From an uncultured bacterium (GTDB taxonomy: Bacteria; Cyanobacteriota; Vampirovibrionia; Gastranaerophilales; Gastranaerophilaceae): a DNA stretch of 36,917 nucleotides. The translations under genes and the position numbers were made by a program. Where the stretch lies: the NCBI GenBank assembly GCA_902489575.1, contig CABUAQ010000007.1, positions 1 to 36,917 on the forward strand. Reading direction: 5' to 3'. Of the stretch, positions 1 to 8,202 are shown piece by piece (the stretch's first letter is position 1; each line of letters starts with the position of its first letter). The notes beneath the pieces were generated by a model, which was not told the DNA's origin, made no database searches, and was given only the letters and a program-made list of their open reading frames with translations.

Positions 1-24
1 AAAAATTATAAAATATAAGATAAA

Positions 25-822
25 ATGTGTATGAAAAAATTTATACTTTTAATAACATTAATTTTAACATCATTTAGTCAATTAACATACGGAACAACAT
101 TCACCGGCGGTGTTTCTAAGGTTGGACAACATGAAAGTAATCAAGTAATTGATGCAAAGACTAAACAAGGAGTAGAATTTGCAAAAATCAGTATTCCTCA
201 AAAAAATTACAGGACGTACACTGATGCAAACGGTAATTTTGAACTTGAACGGGTAGAAATAAGCCAACCTACAATTATGAATGTAGAAAAAGAAGGGTAC
301 AGACCATTTTCACTCACGATTAACAATGGAGAGAGTCTGAATAACCCTATGAAAATTGAACTTGCTAAAAGTGAAGCTGCAGACATAGCACTTGATTCAG
401 ATATTCTTCACCTGGGAGATGACAGTTTTTCAAAAGATTCTGCTAACGCATTAGACTTTAGACTAAAATCAATAGGTCCATATTACTCAAAAGATTTTAT
501 AATGACAGCCAACGCTCAAAATAGTACAAATTACCTTGTAATAGGTTCTATTGTCGGACTTGATACTAAGTTAGCCAAATCAATGGGGCAAAACAGAATT
601 AAAGCGGCCTATTCAAGTCCTGCTGAAATTTATTTTAACGGGACAATGATAGGACAACTTCATGTGAACGGAGACGGGCAGCGTATAAAACTTCCAAACA
701 ATTTAATCAGGGCAAACGAACATAATCAAATAACAATTAAAACCGGTCAAAATCTCATGCCAGGCGATCACATAGACTACGATGATATAGAAATAATGAA
801 TATATCTATATTAAGCGAATAA
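25..822 (+). CDS. Exported protein with carboxypeptidase-regulatory-like beta domain
   Basis: 265 residues. The N-terminus (lysines, then a hydrophobic stretch to about residue 23) reads as a Sec signal peptide. Residues about 40-110 resemble the CarboxypepD_reg-like Ig-fold family: a 'VIDAKTKQGVEFAKISI' strand, a 'TYTDANGNFEL' turn and an 'EGYRPFSLTI' strand. The C-terminal part (about 195-265) has a strand pattern like a small jelly-roll or galactose-binding-like fold, but I see no catalytic residues. Starts at 25 or at the ATG at 31 are both possible; neither has a clear Shine-Dalgarno, and a TATAAG hexamer at 14-19 lies just upstream. Probably a periplasmic or surface protein of unknown role. 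It is followed by a hairpin shared with the convergent ftsZ. Confidence 0.7.
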   Translation: MCMKKFILLITLILTSFSQLTYGTTFTGGVSKVGQHESNQVIDAKTKQGVEFAKISIPQKNYRTYTDANGNFELERVEISQPTIMNVEKEGYRPFSLTINNGESLNNPMKIELAKSEAADIALDSDILHLGDDSFSKDSANALDFRLKSIGPYYSKDFIMTANAQNSTNYLVIGSIVGLDTKLAKSMGQNRIKAAYSSPAEIYFNGTMIGQLHVNGDGQRIKLPNNLIRANEHNQITIKTGQNLMPGDHIDYDDIEIMNISILSE

Positions 823-848
823 GAAAGCCGGTATTTGCCGGCTTTCTT
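821..848. terminator. Hairpin between convergent genes (possible bidirectional terminator)
   Basis: A perfect 11-bp stem (821-831 with 838-848) closes a 6-nt loop. It overlaps the stop codon of the upstream gene and lies 17 nt beyond the ftsZ stop. The flanks are AT-rich but there is no clean T-run on either side, so termination efficiency is uncertain. Confidence 0.65.
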
Positions 849-865
849 ATAATTATATTACTTCC

Positions 866-2032
866 TTATCTTTTTAAGAAATCAGGAATTTCAATATTTG
901 TAAAGTTATTATTTGACAGCACTGATTTAGTTTGATTATTAAATGCGCCAGAGAAGAAATCTACGGCATTTAATTGTTTAGCATCAGAATTTTCACCGGC
1001 AGAGCCAAACACAGAAGCAGGAGAATTATTTTTTAATTCAAAACCTGTTGCGATAACTGTAATTTGAATTTCGCCCTGAATTGATTCATTAACCGCAGTA
1101 CCAATAATAACAGTTGCATCATCCAATACAGCATCATGAATAATAGAAGCTGCATCACTGATTTCATGGATACCCATATCAGGACCACCAGTAATATTAA
1201 CAATTACACCTGATGCACCATTAATTGAAGATTCCAGAAGTTGAGAATTGATAGCTTGTTGAGCAGCCTTAACGGCTCTGCCCTCACCTTGAGCTCTGCC
1301 AATACCCATCAACGCAGAACCTGAAGCTTGCATAACTGTCTTAACATCAGCAAAATCTACGTTAATAATACCAGGAACTGTGATGATATCAGAAATACCT
1401 TGAACACCTCTTAACAAGACTTCATCAACGATAATGAATGATTCTTGCAATGAAACCTGTCTATCAACAACTTGAAGAAGTTTATCGTTTGGAACAACAA
1501 TAACTGCATCAACAGCTTCTTTTAATTTATCTAAACCGTTATTTGCCTGATTTTGTCTTTTCTTTCCTTCCCAAGAAAAAGGTTTTGTAACAACTGCAAT
1601 TGTTAAAATACCAAGCTGCTTGGCAATTTTTGCAACAACAGGAGCAGCACCTGTACCGGTACCCCCGCCTAATCCGGCAGTGATAAATACCATATCAGCA
1701 CCTTCCAATGCCTGAGTAATCTCTTGCTGAGCTTCTTCGGCAGCTTTTTCACCAACTGTAGGATCTCCGCCTGCACCCAAACCTTGTGTAGAAGATGTTC
1801 CAAGTTGAATTCTATTAGGAGTTTTCCCATTAACTAATACCTGTAAGTCTGTATTCATTAACCAAAACTCAACACCGGACAAACCTGATTGAATCATACG
1901 ATTAACGGCATTACCGCCGCCGCCGCCAACACCAACAACTTTTATATTTGTAGGATTAGCTCCTAACCTTTCTGTCTGCCCACCTGACTGGTCATCTTTT
2001 CTTGCAAAGATATCTGAAACGATATTTTCCAC
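866..2032 (-). CDS. ftsZ: Cell division protein FtsZ
   Basis: 388 residues, usual length. Tubulin-like GTPase that polymerises into the cytokinetic Z-ring. The GTP-binding tubulin signature GGGTGTG is at about 122-128, a glycine-rich 'GVGGGGGNAVNRM' loop at about 34-46, and the T7 synergy loop 'NVDFADV' at about 224-230, which completes the active site of the next subunit. A variable linker follows, then the conserved C-terminal peptide 'IEIPDFLKR' (380-388) that binds FtsA/ZipA-type anchors. The start is GTG at 2032, chosen because AGAGGT lies 7-8 nt upstream. It is transcribed alone from the promoter at 2103-2131, without the usual ftsA/ftsQ neighbours. Confidence 0.97.
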   Translation of the reverse strand: MENIVSDIFARKDDQSGGQTERLGANPTNIKVVGVGGGGGNAVNRMIQSGLSGVEFWLMNTDLQVLVNGKTPNRIQLGTSSTQGLGAGGDPTVGEKAAEEAQQEITQALEGADMVFITAGLGGGTGTGAAPVVAKIAKQLGILTIAVVTKPFSWEGKKRQNQANNGLDKLKEAVDAVIVVPNDKLLQVVDRQVSLQESFIIVDEVLLRGVQGISDIITVPGIINVDFADVKTVMQASGSALMGIGRAQGEGRAVKAAQQAINSQLLESSINGASGVIVNITGGPDMGIHEISDAASIIHDAVLDDATVIIGTAVNESIQGEIQITVIATGFELKNNSPASVFGSAGENSDAKQLNAVDFFSGAFNNQTKSVLSNNNFTNIEIPDFLKR

Positions 2033-2102
2033 GTTATTTACCTCTTATAGCTGATTACTTTTTCCTAAAACATATAACTACTAACTCTGTAATTATAACA
2101 AT

Positions 2103-2131
2103 ATAGTATTTTAAATAGAGAAAAAGTACAA
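2103..2131 (-). promoter_or_regulatory. Predicted sigma-70 promoter of ftsZ
   Basis: On the minus strand TTGTAC (2131-2126), a 17-nt spacer and TACTAT (2108-2103) lie about 70 nt upstream of the GTG start. A second -10-like TATAAT (2097-2092) has no good -35. Prediction from consensus only. Confidence 0.5.
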
Positions 2132-2179
2132 TAATTTTACAAAAATTATGAACAAAAGTTAATATAAAGCATTGAAATG

Positions 2180-2974
2180 TTATATTTTAGCAGGAGAAAT
2201 ACTCCAATGAAGCTTGTTACGAAGAACTTTATAAAAATCGTTACAATTGAGCAATGCCAAATTCGCCTTGTAAGGTGATTTTTTTATAACAAGTTCATTA
2301 GAAAGTTCAAATGCGACTTGCCCATCTGAAGAGACCGTATACTCATTATTTGGACAAGACAAAATTTTAACCTCATCATTACCTGACACAACAATTGGGC
2401 GGGCAGAAAATGTATGCGGGCAAATAGGTACAATTACAATTGCGTCAACATCAGGCGCCAGCACAGGACCTCCCGCAGCCATACCATAAGCTGTTGTACC
2501 TGTTGGAGTAGAGACAATTATCCCATCTGCAAGATATTCACATACAAATTTTCCATTTATTGCAAGGGCAAATCTAGATGTTCTTGCAGACAGTCCGCCT
2601 TTTATAACAAAATCGTTAAGTGCACTGTAACCATCAGAGCAAAGCATCATCCTTTGTTCTACTTTATAATCACCACAAAGAATTTTATCCACAGAGACTT
2701 TGAGATTATCCGGAGAAGCTTGTGACAAAAAGCCCAATCTACCCAAATTTACTCCAAATATCGGAGTTTCATACACCGAATAAAATCTTGCAGCTTTTAA
2801 TATTGTTCCGTCCCCTCCGATGACAAAAACAAAATCATAACCGCTTTGAAGGTTATCTATATCCAAAATATCATACTCTACAGAGTTAACGATAAGAATA
2901 GACTTGAGATTAGACATAACCTCAGAAGAATTCTCCATTGCTGGATTGTAACAAATTGCATAACGTTTACTCAT
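2180..2974 (-). CDS. nadK: NAD kinase
   Basis: 264 residues. Phosphorylates NAD to NADP using ATP or polyphosphate; cytoplasmic. The diagnostic GGDGT motif is at 53-57, followed by 'GVNLGRLGFLS' at about 74-84, the 'ALNDFVI' element at 118-124 (N-[DE] NAD-binding pair) and the glycine-rich 'STPTGTTAYGMAAGGP' at 155-170. No Shine-Dalgarno precedes the ATG; a TATAAA hexamer on the minus strand ends 8 nt before it, so the mRNA may be leaderless. It is divergent from the GIY-YIG gene, with 78 bp between their start codons, and 147 bp upstream of ftsZ on the same strand; ftsZ has its own promoter. Confidence 0.96.
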   Translation of the reverse strand: MSKRYAICYNPAMENSSEVMSNLKSILIVNSVEYDILDIDNLQSGYDFVFVIGGDGTILKAARFYSVYETPIFGVNLGRLGFLSQASPDNLKVSVDKILCGDYKVEQRMMLCSDGYSALNDFVIKGGLSARTSRFALAINGKFVCEYLADGIIVSTPTGTTAYGMAAGGPVLAPDVDAIVIVPICPHTFSARPIVVSGNDEVKILSCPNNEYTVSSDGQVAFELSNELVIKKSPYKANLALLNCNDFYKVLRNKLHWSISPAKI

Positions 2975-2982
2975 ACGTTTAG

Positions 2983-2988
2983 TTTATA
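2983..2988 (-). promoter_or_regulatory. -10 element of nadK, possibly giving a leaderless mRNA
   Basis: TATAAA on the minus strand lies 8 nt upstream of the nadK ATG, and no ribosome binding site lies between. A start site about 7 nt downstream of the -10 would fall at or next to the start codon. Confidence 0.4.
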
Positions 2989-3040
2989 CCAAATATATGA
3001 ATTTAGACTAAATTTACACCTTTTATGTCATAAAATGTAA

Positions 3041-3046
3041 TATAAT
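3041..3046 (+). promoter_or_regulatory. -10 element of the GIY-YIG gene, possibly leaderless
   Basis: A perfect TATAAT ends 6 nt before the ATG at 3053 and there is no Shine-Dalgarno. TTTACA (3013-3018) is -35-like but too far for this -10; with a 17-nt spacer it would instead serve TGTAAT at 3036-3041. Confidence 0.45.
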
Positions 3047-3052
3047 AATTTT

Positions 3053-3307
3053 ATGAGCGGAAAACATTTTATTTATATACTACTTACTGAACGTGGAACC
3101 TTATACTGCGGATACACCGATGATATTGAAAAAAGATTTAAAGCCCATATTGAAGGGAAAGGAGCAAAATACACCAAAGCAAACAAGCCAGTAAAAATAG
3201 TCTATCAAAAAGAATTTGAAACAAAATCTGAAGCCTTAAAAGAAGAATACCGAATTAAACATAAACTTACCCGCTCACAAAAACTTGAACTAATTAACAA
3301 TATTTAA
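3053..3307 (+). CDS. GIY-YIG nuclease-fold protein (UPF0213/YhbQ type)
   Basis: 84 residues, close to the usual 80-100 of the stand-alone GIY-YIG family. The GIY half appears as 'FIYIL' (6-10) and the YIG half as 'LYCGYT' (17-22). The conserved Arg 28, His 32, the 'GKGAKYT' turn (35-41) and the catalytic-type Glu in 'EEYRIK' (about 64-69) are all present, so the nuclease centre looks intact. Family members cut or process nucleic acids; the cellular role is unclear. The last 18 bp overlap the 3' end of the convergent gene. Possibly translated from a leaderless message. Confidence 0.88.
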   Translation: MSGKHFIYILLTERGTLYCGYTDDIEKRFKAHIEGKGAKYTKANKPVKIVYQKEFETKSEALKEEYRIKHKLTRSQKLELINNI

Positions 3308-4762
3308 AGAGCTATCATCTCTCTTCATTTCAGATCCATTTAAATTACGCTCAGATGGAATAGCCGGTGTAAATTTGTCTGTTTCTGTATGGAGTTTTTC
3401 TAACTTTACATCGAGTTTTTTTATTTCATTTTTCTTCTTTTCTATAAACTTTTCAGTTTTGACAACATCCTTTTTGGTCTGGTCAATTAAATACTGCTTA
3501 TACGCCTCCTGAAGCTTTGCATCTTCGCTTGAACCAGTAAGAGATTGAAGCTTTTTGTAATCTCTATACTCATCTTTATAATCATCATGCAAACCTTTAA
3601 CTGTATATTCATATTCATCTTTTATCGCCTTAACAGCTTGTTTTTTCTGCTGTTCAAATTGTTTCTTAACATACTCAGACTCTTTTTTGAGGACTTTCTC
3701 TTCACGTTCAACAGCCTGATAAGGTTCGACTCCATCTCGTATTATTTTATATCCATTAATACTAACAACAGGTACAGCATCCTTATTAAATGTAACAAGC
3801 CGTGTCTGATTACCCTGCCAGTCTATACTCCAAAGCCCGAGAAATACAGGGCGTTCACCTGTAAAAGCAAACGCATTTACCATAATTCTATACGGATCAT
3901 TCTTTGCAAACCCTATCGGATAAATATCCCAACGAACATCTTCCAAACGCAGATCCATATATTCTTCCCAAAAATAAACAACTGCATCACGGATTTCTGA
4001 TAAATTATAACTTAGTTTGTTATTAAAATCATAAACGTACAAATTAGTCTGCCAGATACCATCTTCCCTGCTGCCTACTTTTTGCTTTACAAGAAGCTTG
4101 GTACCATCTGATGAAAAATCCACAGGCGTAAGTGTTCTAAAAGAAGCGTAATTGTCTATAGCTTTGTCCGTTGATAATATCGGATCAGGATACCTTTTGG
4201 CCACATTAGCTTTCAAAACTTTATTCATATTTGTATCACCTTCAACGAGTGGAATTACAAATAAATCACAGGCAACAGACGCACTATCCGTATAGTAGTA
4301 AACAGCAGGATAAACAAGTTTTGAAAAATCAGGGGAAACAATACCCTGTGCATTAACCAAACGCTTTGTATAAAGATTTTTTCCCAACGATAATTCTGCA
4401 CTACCCGGAGGATCATTGTACTTCACTATTCTATACGTTGGTTTTGGTACATATTTAAAATCTGACGGAGTTGGCACTTTTGGAATTTGAAAATCTAAAG
4501 TAGACTTATCTTTGTATTCTGACATCTTCTCATACTCATCAACCGTCATATACCCTGACGGTGTTAAATTATAAATACGGCTTTCCATTTTTTTTGTTTC
4601 ATCACGTTTGAGCACTTCATATTGATGCTTTATTTCACGCGATCTGGTATCATTATTATTTTTAAAGACTCGCTTTGCATCAGCTCCTAAAGCTGAAGAA
4701 CAAAATACAAAAATCAAAAGTAATAAAAGAACCTTCCTATTCACAGTTATTAAAAACTCCAA
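3290..4762 (-). CDS. Exported protein: beta-propeller-like domain plus C-terminal coiled coil, function unknown
   Basis: 490 residues if started at TTG 4762. A GTG at 4744 gives a cleaner signal peptide (MNRK plus a leucine-rich core, cleavage near ALG-AD) and has GGAG 12 nt upstream, so either start is possible. Residues about 130-340 contain TolB/WD-like blades ('SPDFSKLVYPAVYYY', 'DFSSDGTKLLVKQK', 'LGLWSIDWQGNQTRLVTF'). Residues about 355-470 are Lys/Glu-rich and strongly coiled-coil. It is the last gene of an operon behind a histidine kinase and response regulator, 6 nt after the latter's stop, so it may be their sensor partner or output at the envelope (inference). No catalytic motif seen. 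Confidence 0.75.
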   Translation of the reverse strand: MEFLITVNRKVLLLLLIFVFCSSALGADAKRVFKNNNDTRSREIKHQYEVLKRDETKKMESRIYNLTPSGYMTVDEYEKMSEYKDKSTLDFQIPKVPTPSDFKYVPKPTYRIVKYNDPPGSAELSLGKNLYTKRLVNAQGIVSPDFSKLVYPAVYYYTDSASVACDLFVIPLVEGDTNMNKVLKANVAKRYPDPILSTDKAIDNYASFRTLTPVDFSSDGTKLLVKQKVGSREDGIWQTNLYVYDFNNKLSYNLSEIRDAVVYFWEEYMDLRLEDVRWDIYPIGFAKNDPYRIMVNAFAFTGERPVFLGLWSIDWQGNQTRLVTFNKDAVPVVSINGYKIIRDGVEPYQAVEREEKVLKKESEYVKKQFEQQKKQAVKAIKDEYEYTVKGLHDDYKDEYRDYKKLQSLTGSSEDAKLQEAYKQYLIDQTKKDVVKTEKFIEKKKNEIKKLDVKLEKLHTETDKFTPAIPSERNLNGSEMKRDDSSLNIVN

Positions 4763-4768
4763 ATAAAC

Positions 4769-5452
4769 CTAAACCAATCCATCTTTCATAGCTGTTGCAA
4801 CCGCCTTTGAACGGGTTTTTACATATAATTTTTGCAAAATATTATGAACATGTGTTTTTGTTGTTGCAATTGTTATAACAAGTTTCTTTGATATTTGCGG
4901 GTTTTTTAGTCCTTCGACTAACAGCGCAAGAACCTCCATTTCACGTTCAGTCAAGCCATATAAATTTTTACCCTTCTGATAATTTATACCGCCAGACTTA
5001 GCTTCAATCTGACTATTTTTTCTTATATTTGAAAGAACAACCCTTGCAATTGCAGGATCAAGCCAACCGACCCCTTCACTCACTGCCTTTATCGCAGAAA
5101 TTGTCTGTTCAGATGTTGCACCTTTTGTGATATACCCATCAGCTCCAGCGGCAAAAGAATCTAAAATATCATCTTCATTATCACGCGAAGTATTCATTAG
5201 AACCTTAATTTCAGGCATAGAATTCTTAATTTTACGGGTGGCTTCAATACCGTCAATTGTAGGAAGTCCGATATCCATAATCACTAAATCCGGTTTCATG
5301 CTAAGTGCCTGTTCAACACCCTCCAGACCATCCGAGGCTGTTCCCAGAACTTCTATGGCATCATTATTTGAAAGAGCAAAAGATAAGCCCATTCTGGTCA
5401 TATCATGATCTTCAATTATAGTAACCTTTACACATTTAGACATCTTAATCAC
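4769..5452 (-). CDS. NarL/FixJ-family response regulator
   Basis: 227 residues. The receiver domain (about 7-125) has the acidic pair E14-D15, the phospho-acceptor Asp 60 in 'LVIMDIGLP', and a conserved Lys in 'GYITKGA'. A linker leads to a LuxR-type helix-turn-helix (about 165-227): 'LTEREMEVLALLVEG' followed by 'KTHVHNILQKLYVKTRSKAV'. It should dimerise and bind DNA when phosphorylated. The gene lies 10 nt downstream of the hybrid histidine kinase, its probable phosphodonor. The start at 5452 (MIKM) or the internal ATG three codons later is possible. The recognition helix reads 'IATTKTHV' where 'SxxTVKxHV' is usual, a mild deviation. Confidence 0.93.
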   Translation of the reverse strand: MIKMSKCVKVTIIEDHDMTRMGLSFALSNNDAIEVLGTASDGLEGVEQALSMKPDLVIMDIGLPTIDGIEATRKIKNSMPEIKVLMNTSRDNEDDILDSFAAGADGYITKGATSEQTISAIKAVSEGVGWLDPAIARVVLSNIRKNSQIEAKSGGINYQKGKNLYGLTEREMEVLALLVEGLKNPQISKKLVITIATTKTHVHNILQKLYVKTRSKAVATAMKDGLV

Positions 5453-5462
5453 CTTCTATACC

Positions 5463-7043
5463 TTATACTCTTGATTTTGCAACTACATTTGTAAGCAGAA
5501 ACGAGAATTCACTACCTTTATTAACCTTACTTTCAACCCAGATTTTACCACCATGAGCTTCAATAATTTGTCTTGACAAATAAAGACCTAATCCTGTACC
5601 AGTTGAACGTTTTTTACTTGTCCCCTGTGAAAATCTCATAAACAAATGAGGGATATCCTCTTTTGGAATGCCATTTCCGTTGTCTATCACAGAAAACATC
5701 AAATCGCCGGACTGACTCTTCACATAAATATCAATAGTCCCACCCTTATTTGTATAATTCAAAGCATTCCCGCAAAGATTTGTAATCACACGCTTAATTT
5801 CAGCCCGATCAGCGTCTATTAACAAATCCTCATCGACATCACTGTGCAAATTAAATTCTATATTCTTTTTCTTTGATAACGGCTCTAGCTCATCATAGCA
5901 TTGTTTAACAAGATCATTAACACTGAAAACTGTTTTACACAATGATAATTTACCGCTTTCAAACCTGTAAACTTCCAATAGTGCATTTACAAGCCCAAGC
6001 AGATCCTCATTACTTTGAAGCATAGTTGACAAAAGCACCTTTTGCTGATCTTTTAAATCTCCTAATGAACCATCAAGGAAAAACTTCAAAGTTTGAATCG
6101 CTGCAAGCAGCGGAGTTCTTAAATCATGAGTCAGAGTAGCAATAAAATCATCTCTTAAACGTTCCGTTTCTTTTTGTACACTAAAATTTCTAATAACTCC
6201 TACAAATTTTTCTTCTCCGGAATACTCGTTAGACAATGAAGCAAAATTAATTTCAACAGGAATATACTCGCCATTAAGAACATTTCTGATATACAAATCT
6301 CTTAGAAGAAATTCCGAATTTTCACAGGACAAACCTAAAATAGCTGATTTTACAGAGGATTTCGGAGCTTTATTTAATGCAGGATTATCTGTGTAAGCAA
6401 TTTCTTGAATTTTCATTTTTTGAATGGCATCGGCAGATAATCCAACCATATTCTCGCAAGCAGGATTTACCTGTTCAATATTCCCTTTCGCATCAATAAT
6501 AATAATTCCGTCAGCACAGTAATTGATAATTCCAGACAATTTCATATTAGCAATTGTCAGCGCTTTCGTCCGTTCTGCAACCAATTCTTCTAATTTTTCT
6601 GAATATTTTGTCAATTGGAGCTTTGCCTCCTCCAACTGTGAAATTTTTTCTCTTAAATCCGCAAGCAAATGACTTCTTTCAATTCCGTTTTTAATATTCA
6701 TAATCAAATCGTCATTATCCCACGGTTTTTCTATATACTTGTAAACACCAATTTCATTAATCGTTTTTATTGCATTTTCTTTATCAGCATAAGCAGTTAA
6801 TAAAATCATGCTTATCTCTGGATAGAGTTTTTTTGCCTCACGCAAAAACTCCAGACCGTTCATTTCAGGCATTAGAAAATCTGAAATAATAAGATCAGGA
6901 GTTTCTGTTTTTAAATATTCAATGGCTTCAACAGGGTTATTATAAACAATGACGTCCTTGAAACCTTCTACTTTCATCAAAGTCGAAAAAGTAGAAGTCA
7001 ACAATTTATCATCATCAACGTATAAAATCTTCCCTAAAGTCAT
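5463..7043 (-). CDS. Cytosolic hybrid histidine kinase: REC-coiled coil-PAS-HisKA-HATPase
   Basis: 526 residues from the ATG at 7043; an in-frame TTG at 7097 would add 18 residues that do not belong to the receiver fold, so I reject it. Domains: receiver about 1-120 with the 'YVDDDK' acidic cluster and Asp 55 ('IISDFLMP'); coiled coil about 125-165; PAS about 168-283; HisKA with H-box 'LTHDLRTPL' (His 306); HATPase_c with 'VIDNGNGIP' (G1) and 'STGTGLGLYLSR' (G2). There is no transmembrane segment, so the signal is cytoplasmic or arrives by phosphotransfer to the receiver. A convincing promoter sits directly before the ATG. Operon with the response regulator and the exported beta-propeller protein. 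Confidence 0.92.
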   Translation of the reverse strand: MTLGKILYVDDDKLLTSTFSTLMKVEGFKDVIVYNNPVEAIEYLKTETPDLIISDFLMPEMNGLEFLREAKKLYPEISMILLTAYADKENAIKTINEIGVYKYIEKPWDNDDLIMNIKNGIERSHLLADLREKISQLEEAKLQLTKYSEKLEELVAERTKALTIANMKLSGIINYCADGIIIIDAKGNIEQVNPACENMVGLSADAIQKMKIQEIAYTDNPALNKAPKSSVKSAILGLSCENSEFLLRDLYIRNVLNGEYIPVEINFASLSNEYSGEEKFVGVIRNFSVQKETERLRDDFIATLTHDLRTPLLAAIQTLKFFLDGSLGDLKDQQKVLLSTMLQSNEDLLGLVNALLEVYRFESGKLSLCKTVFSVNDLVKQCYDELEPLSKKKNIEFNLHSDVDEDLLIDADRAEIKRVITNLCGNALNYTNKGGTIDIYVKSQSGDLMFSVIDNGNGIPKEDIPHLFMRFSQGTSKKRSTGTGLGLYLSRQIIEAHGGKIWVESKVNKGSEFSFLLTNVVAKSRV

Positions 7044-7049
7044 ACCAAT

Positions 7050-7078
7050 ATAATAAAATATTTTGTTCAAATAAACAA
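7050..7078 (-). promoter_or_regulatory. Predicted promoter of the kinase operon (leaderless)
   Basis: Minus strand: TTGTTT (7078-7073), 17-nt spacer, TATTAT (7055-7050), then only 6 nt to the ATG at 7043. No Shine-Dalgarno. It lies between the ferritin stop codon and the kinase. Confidence 0.5.
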
Positions 7079-7109
7079 ATTGTTTACAAAACCGCAATAT
7101 TAGATAACA

Positions 7110-7616
7110 CTAGTAAACAACAGCAGAATATTCGCGGGAAGACAATTCTCTATCAATAAGGTATAATGCTGATTTTTCAGAACCAAAAGCATTAAGCCTG
7201 GCAATAATACGTGATACAGAGGCTTCCTCTTCAATTTGTTCACGTAAATACCAATCAATAAAATTTCTAGTCGCCAAATCACATTCACCTTCTGTCATTT
7301 CTGCAACACAATCTATTGCAGCAGTTATGGCTCTTTCATGGGTATAAATCTGCTCGAAAACCCCAAGCGGGCTTGTCATATCAAATGCCGGCATTGAAAT
7401 TTGCGACAAATGAATTTGAGAATTTCTGCCTATAACATATTCAAATAAAATCATACCATGGTCAATTTCTTCTTTAGATTGTACTTTAGCCCAGTTTGAA
7501 AAGCCGTATAGGCCAATTTCAGCAAAATAAGCAGACATTGAAAGATATAAATAAGCGGAATAAAATTCCTTATTAATTTGTTCATTAAGAATATCTCTAA
7601 TTTTATCACTAATCAT
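7110..7616 (-). CDS. ftnA: Bacterial non-haem ferritin
   Basis: 168 residues from the ATG at 7616, chosen because GGAG lies 5 nt upstream; the GTG at 7622 overlaps that site. Stores iron as a ferric mineral in a 24-mer shell. The ferroxidase ligands sit at the same numbers as in E. coli FtnA: Glu 17, Glu 50, His 53, Glu 94, Gln 127 and Glu 130. It lies 49 nt downstream of the superoxide reductase gene on the same strand, probably one operon that removes superoxide and sequesters iron released under oxygen stress. The C-terminus is a little longer and tyrosine-rich. Confidence 0.95.
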   Translation of the reverse strand: MISDKIRDILNEQINKEFYSAYLYLSMSAYFAEIGLYGFSNWAKVQSKEEIDHGMILFEYVIGRNSQIHLSQISMPAFDMTSPLGVFEQIYTHERAITAAIDCVAEMTEGECDLATRNFIDWYLREQIEEEASVSRIIARLNAFGSEKSALYLIDRELSSREYSAVVY

Positions 7617-7665
7617 TATCACTCCTATTCATTAATTTTGACAAATAAAAAATTCCTTCTCATAA

Positions 7666-8061
7666 TCAGTTATTTTTACTCTCCCAGAGTCCGTGAATAT
7701 TACAAAATGTACGAGCAAGATCCGCACCGATTTTATTAGACAAAACCATTATCGGAGAATCACCCGGCGAGTAATATTGAAGTTCTGTATGGCTTTTCTC
7801 ATTAGAGACAGTTTCTATAAATTGAATATAATGTTCCTCACTCATCGGGTGCAATACAGAACCAACTCTAATTTCCGTGTCTCCATCACCGGTTATACTG
7901 CAGACAGGAACATGTTTTTCTTCTGTTTCAGCTTCAGCTGCATGTGCTTTTAAAAGCTCCATTGGCTGAGAGCAGCAAACAAGTTGTCCTTCCCCGGGCA
8001 AAATCACTTCAACAAGATTTCCGCAAACATTACATTTATATAAATCTAAGCGTTCAGTCAT
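7666..8061 (-). CDS. dfx: Desulfoferrodoxin (two-iron superoxide reductase)
   Basis: 131 residues, typical length. Reduces superoxide to hydrogen peroxide without making oxygen, as expected in anaerobes. The N-terminal desulforedoxin-like domain has Cys 10, Cys 13, Cys 29 and Cys 30 (center I, FeCys4). The catalytic center II ligands are His 50, His 71, His 77, Cys 120 and His 123, with Lys 49 next to the first histidine as in the family. AAAGGAG lies 6 nt before the ATG. A 12-bp inverted repeat upstream (8108-8148) may control the operon with ferritin. Confidence 0.96.
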   Translation of the reverse strand: MTERLDLYKCNVCGNLVEVILPGEGQLVCCSQPMELLKAHAAEAETEEKHVPVCSITGDGDTEIRVGSVLHPMSEEHYIQFIETVSNEKSHTELQYYSPGDSPIMVLSNKIGADLARTFCNIHGLWESKNN

Positions 8062-8107
8062 TTTATTCTCCTTTCACACCAAAAGAATAAAAGATAAAAA
8101 AATAAAT

Positions 8108-8148
8108 TCATCCGATAATGGGACAATACAAAAATTATTATCAGATGA
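8108..8148. promoter_or_regulatory. Inverted repeat upstream of dfx (candidate operator or leader hairpin)
   Basis: Arms 8108-8119 and 8137-8148 are complementary over 12 bp with a single G·T pair, separated by 17 nt. On the minus strand one arm contains GATAAT, which could be the -10. The arms end 46 nt from the dfx ATG. It does not match the spacing of Fur or PerR boxes; regulatory role is inferred. Confidence 0.45.
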
Positions 8149-8202
8149 TTTCAAAAGTAGAACTAAAAACTTATTTAAAGTCTAATACTGATAATAAGAA
8201 AT

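Noticed and set aside
3029..3055. 8-bp inverted repeat (CATAAAAT / ATTTTATG) around the GIY-YIG start
   Set aside because: The arms are made of A/T-rich bases common in this genome and one arm is the start codon region; chance occurrence is likely.
7044..7097. TTG-initiated N-terminal extension of the hybrid kinase
   Set aside because: The 18 extra residues precede the receiver fold, overlap a good promoter, and lack a ribosome binding site.
8108..8148. Fur or PerR box upstream of dfx
   Set aside because: The half sites are GATAAT/ATTATC-like but separated by a 17-nt spacer, unlike the compact 15-19-bp boxes of those regulators.
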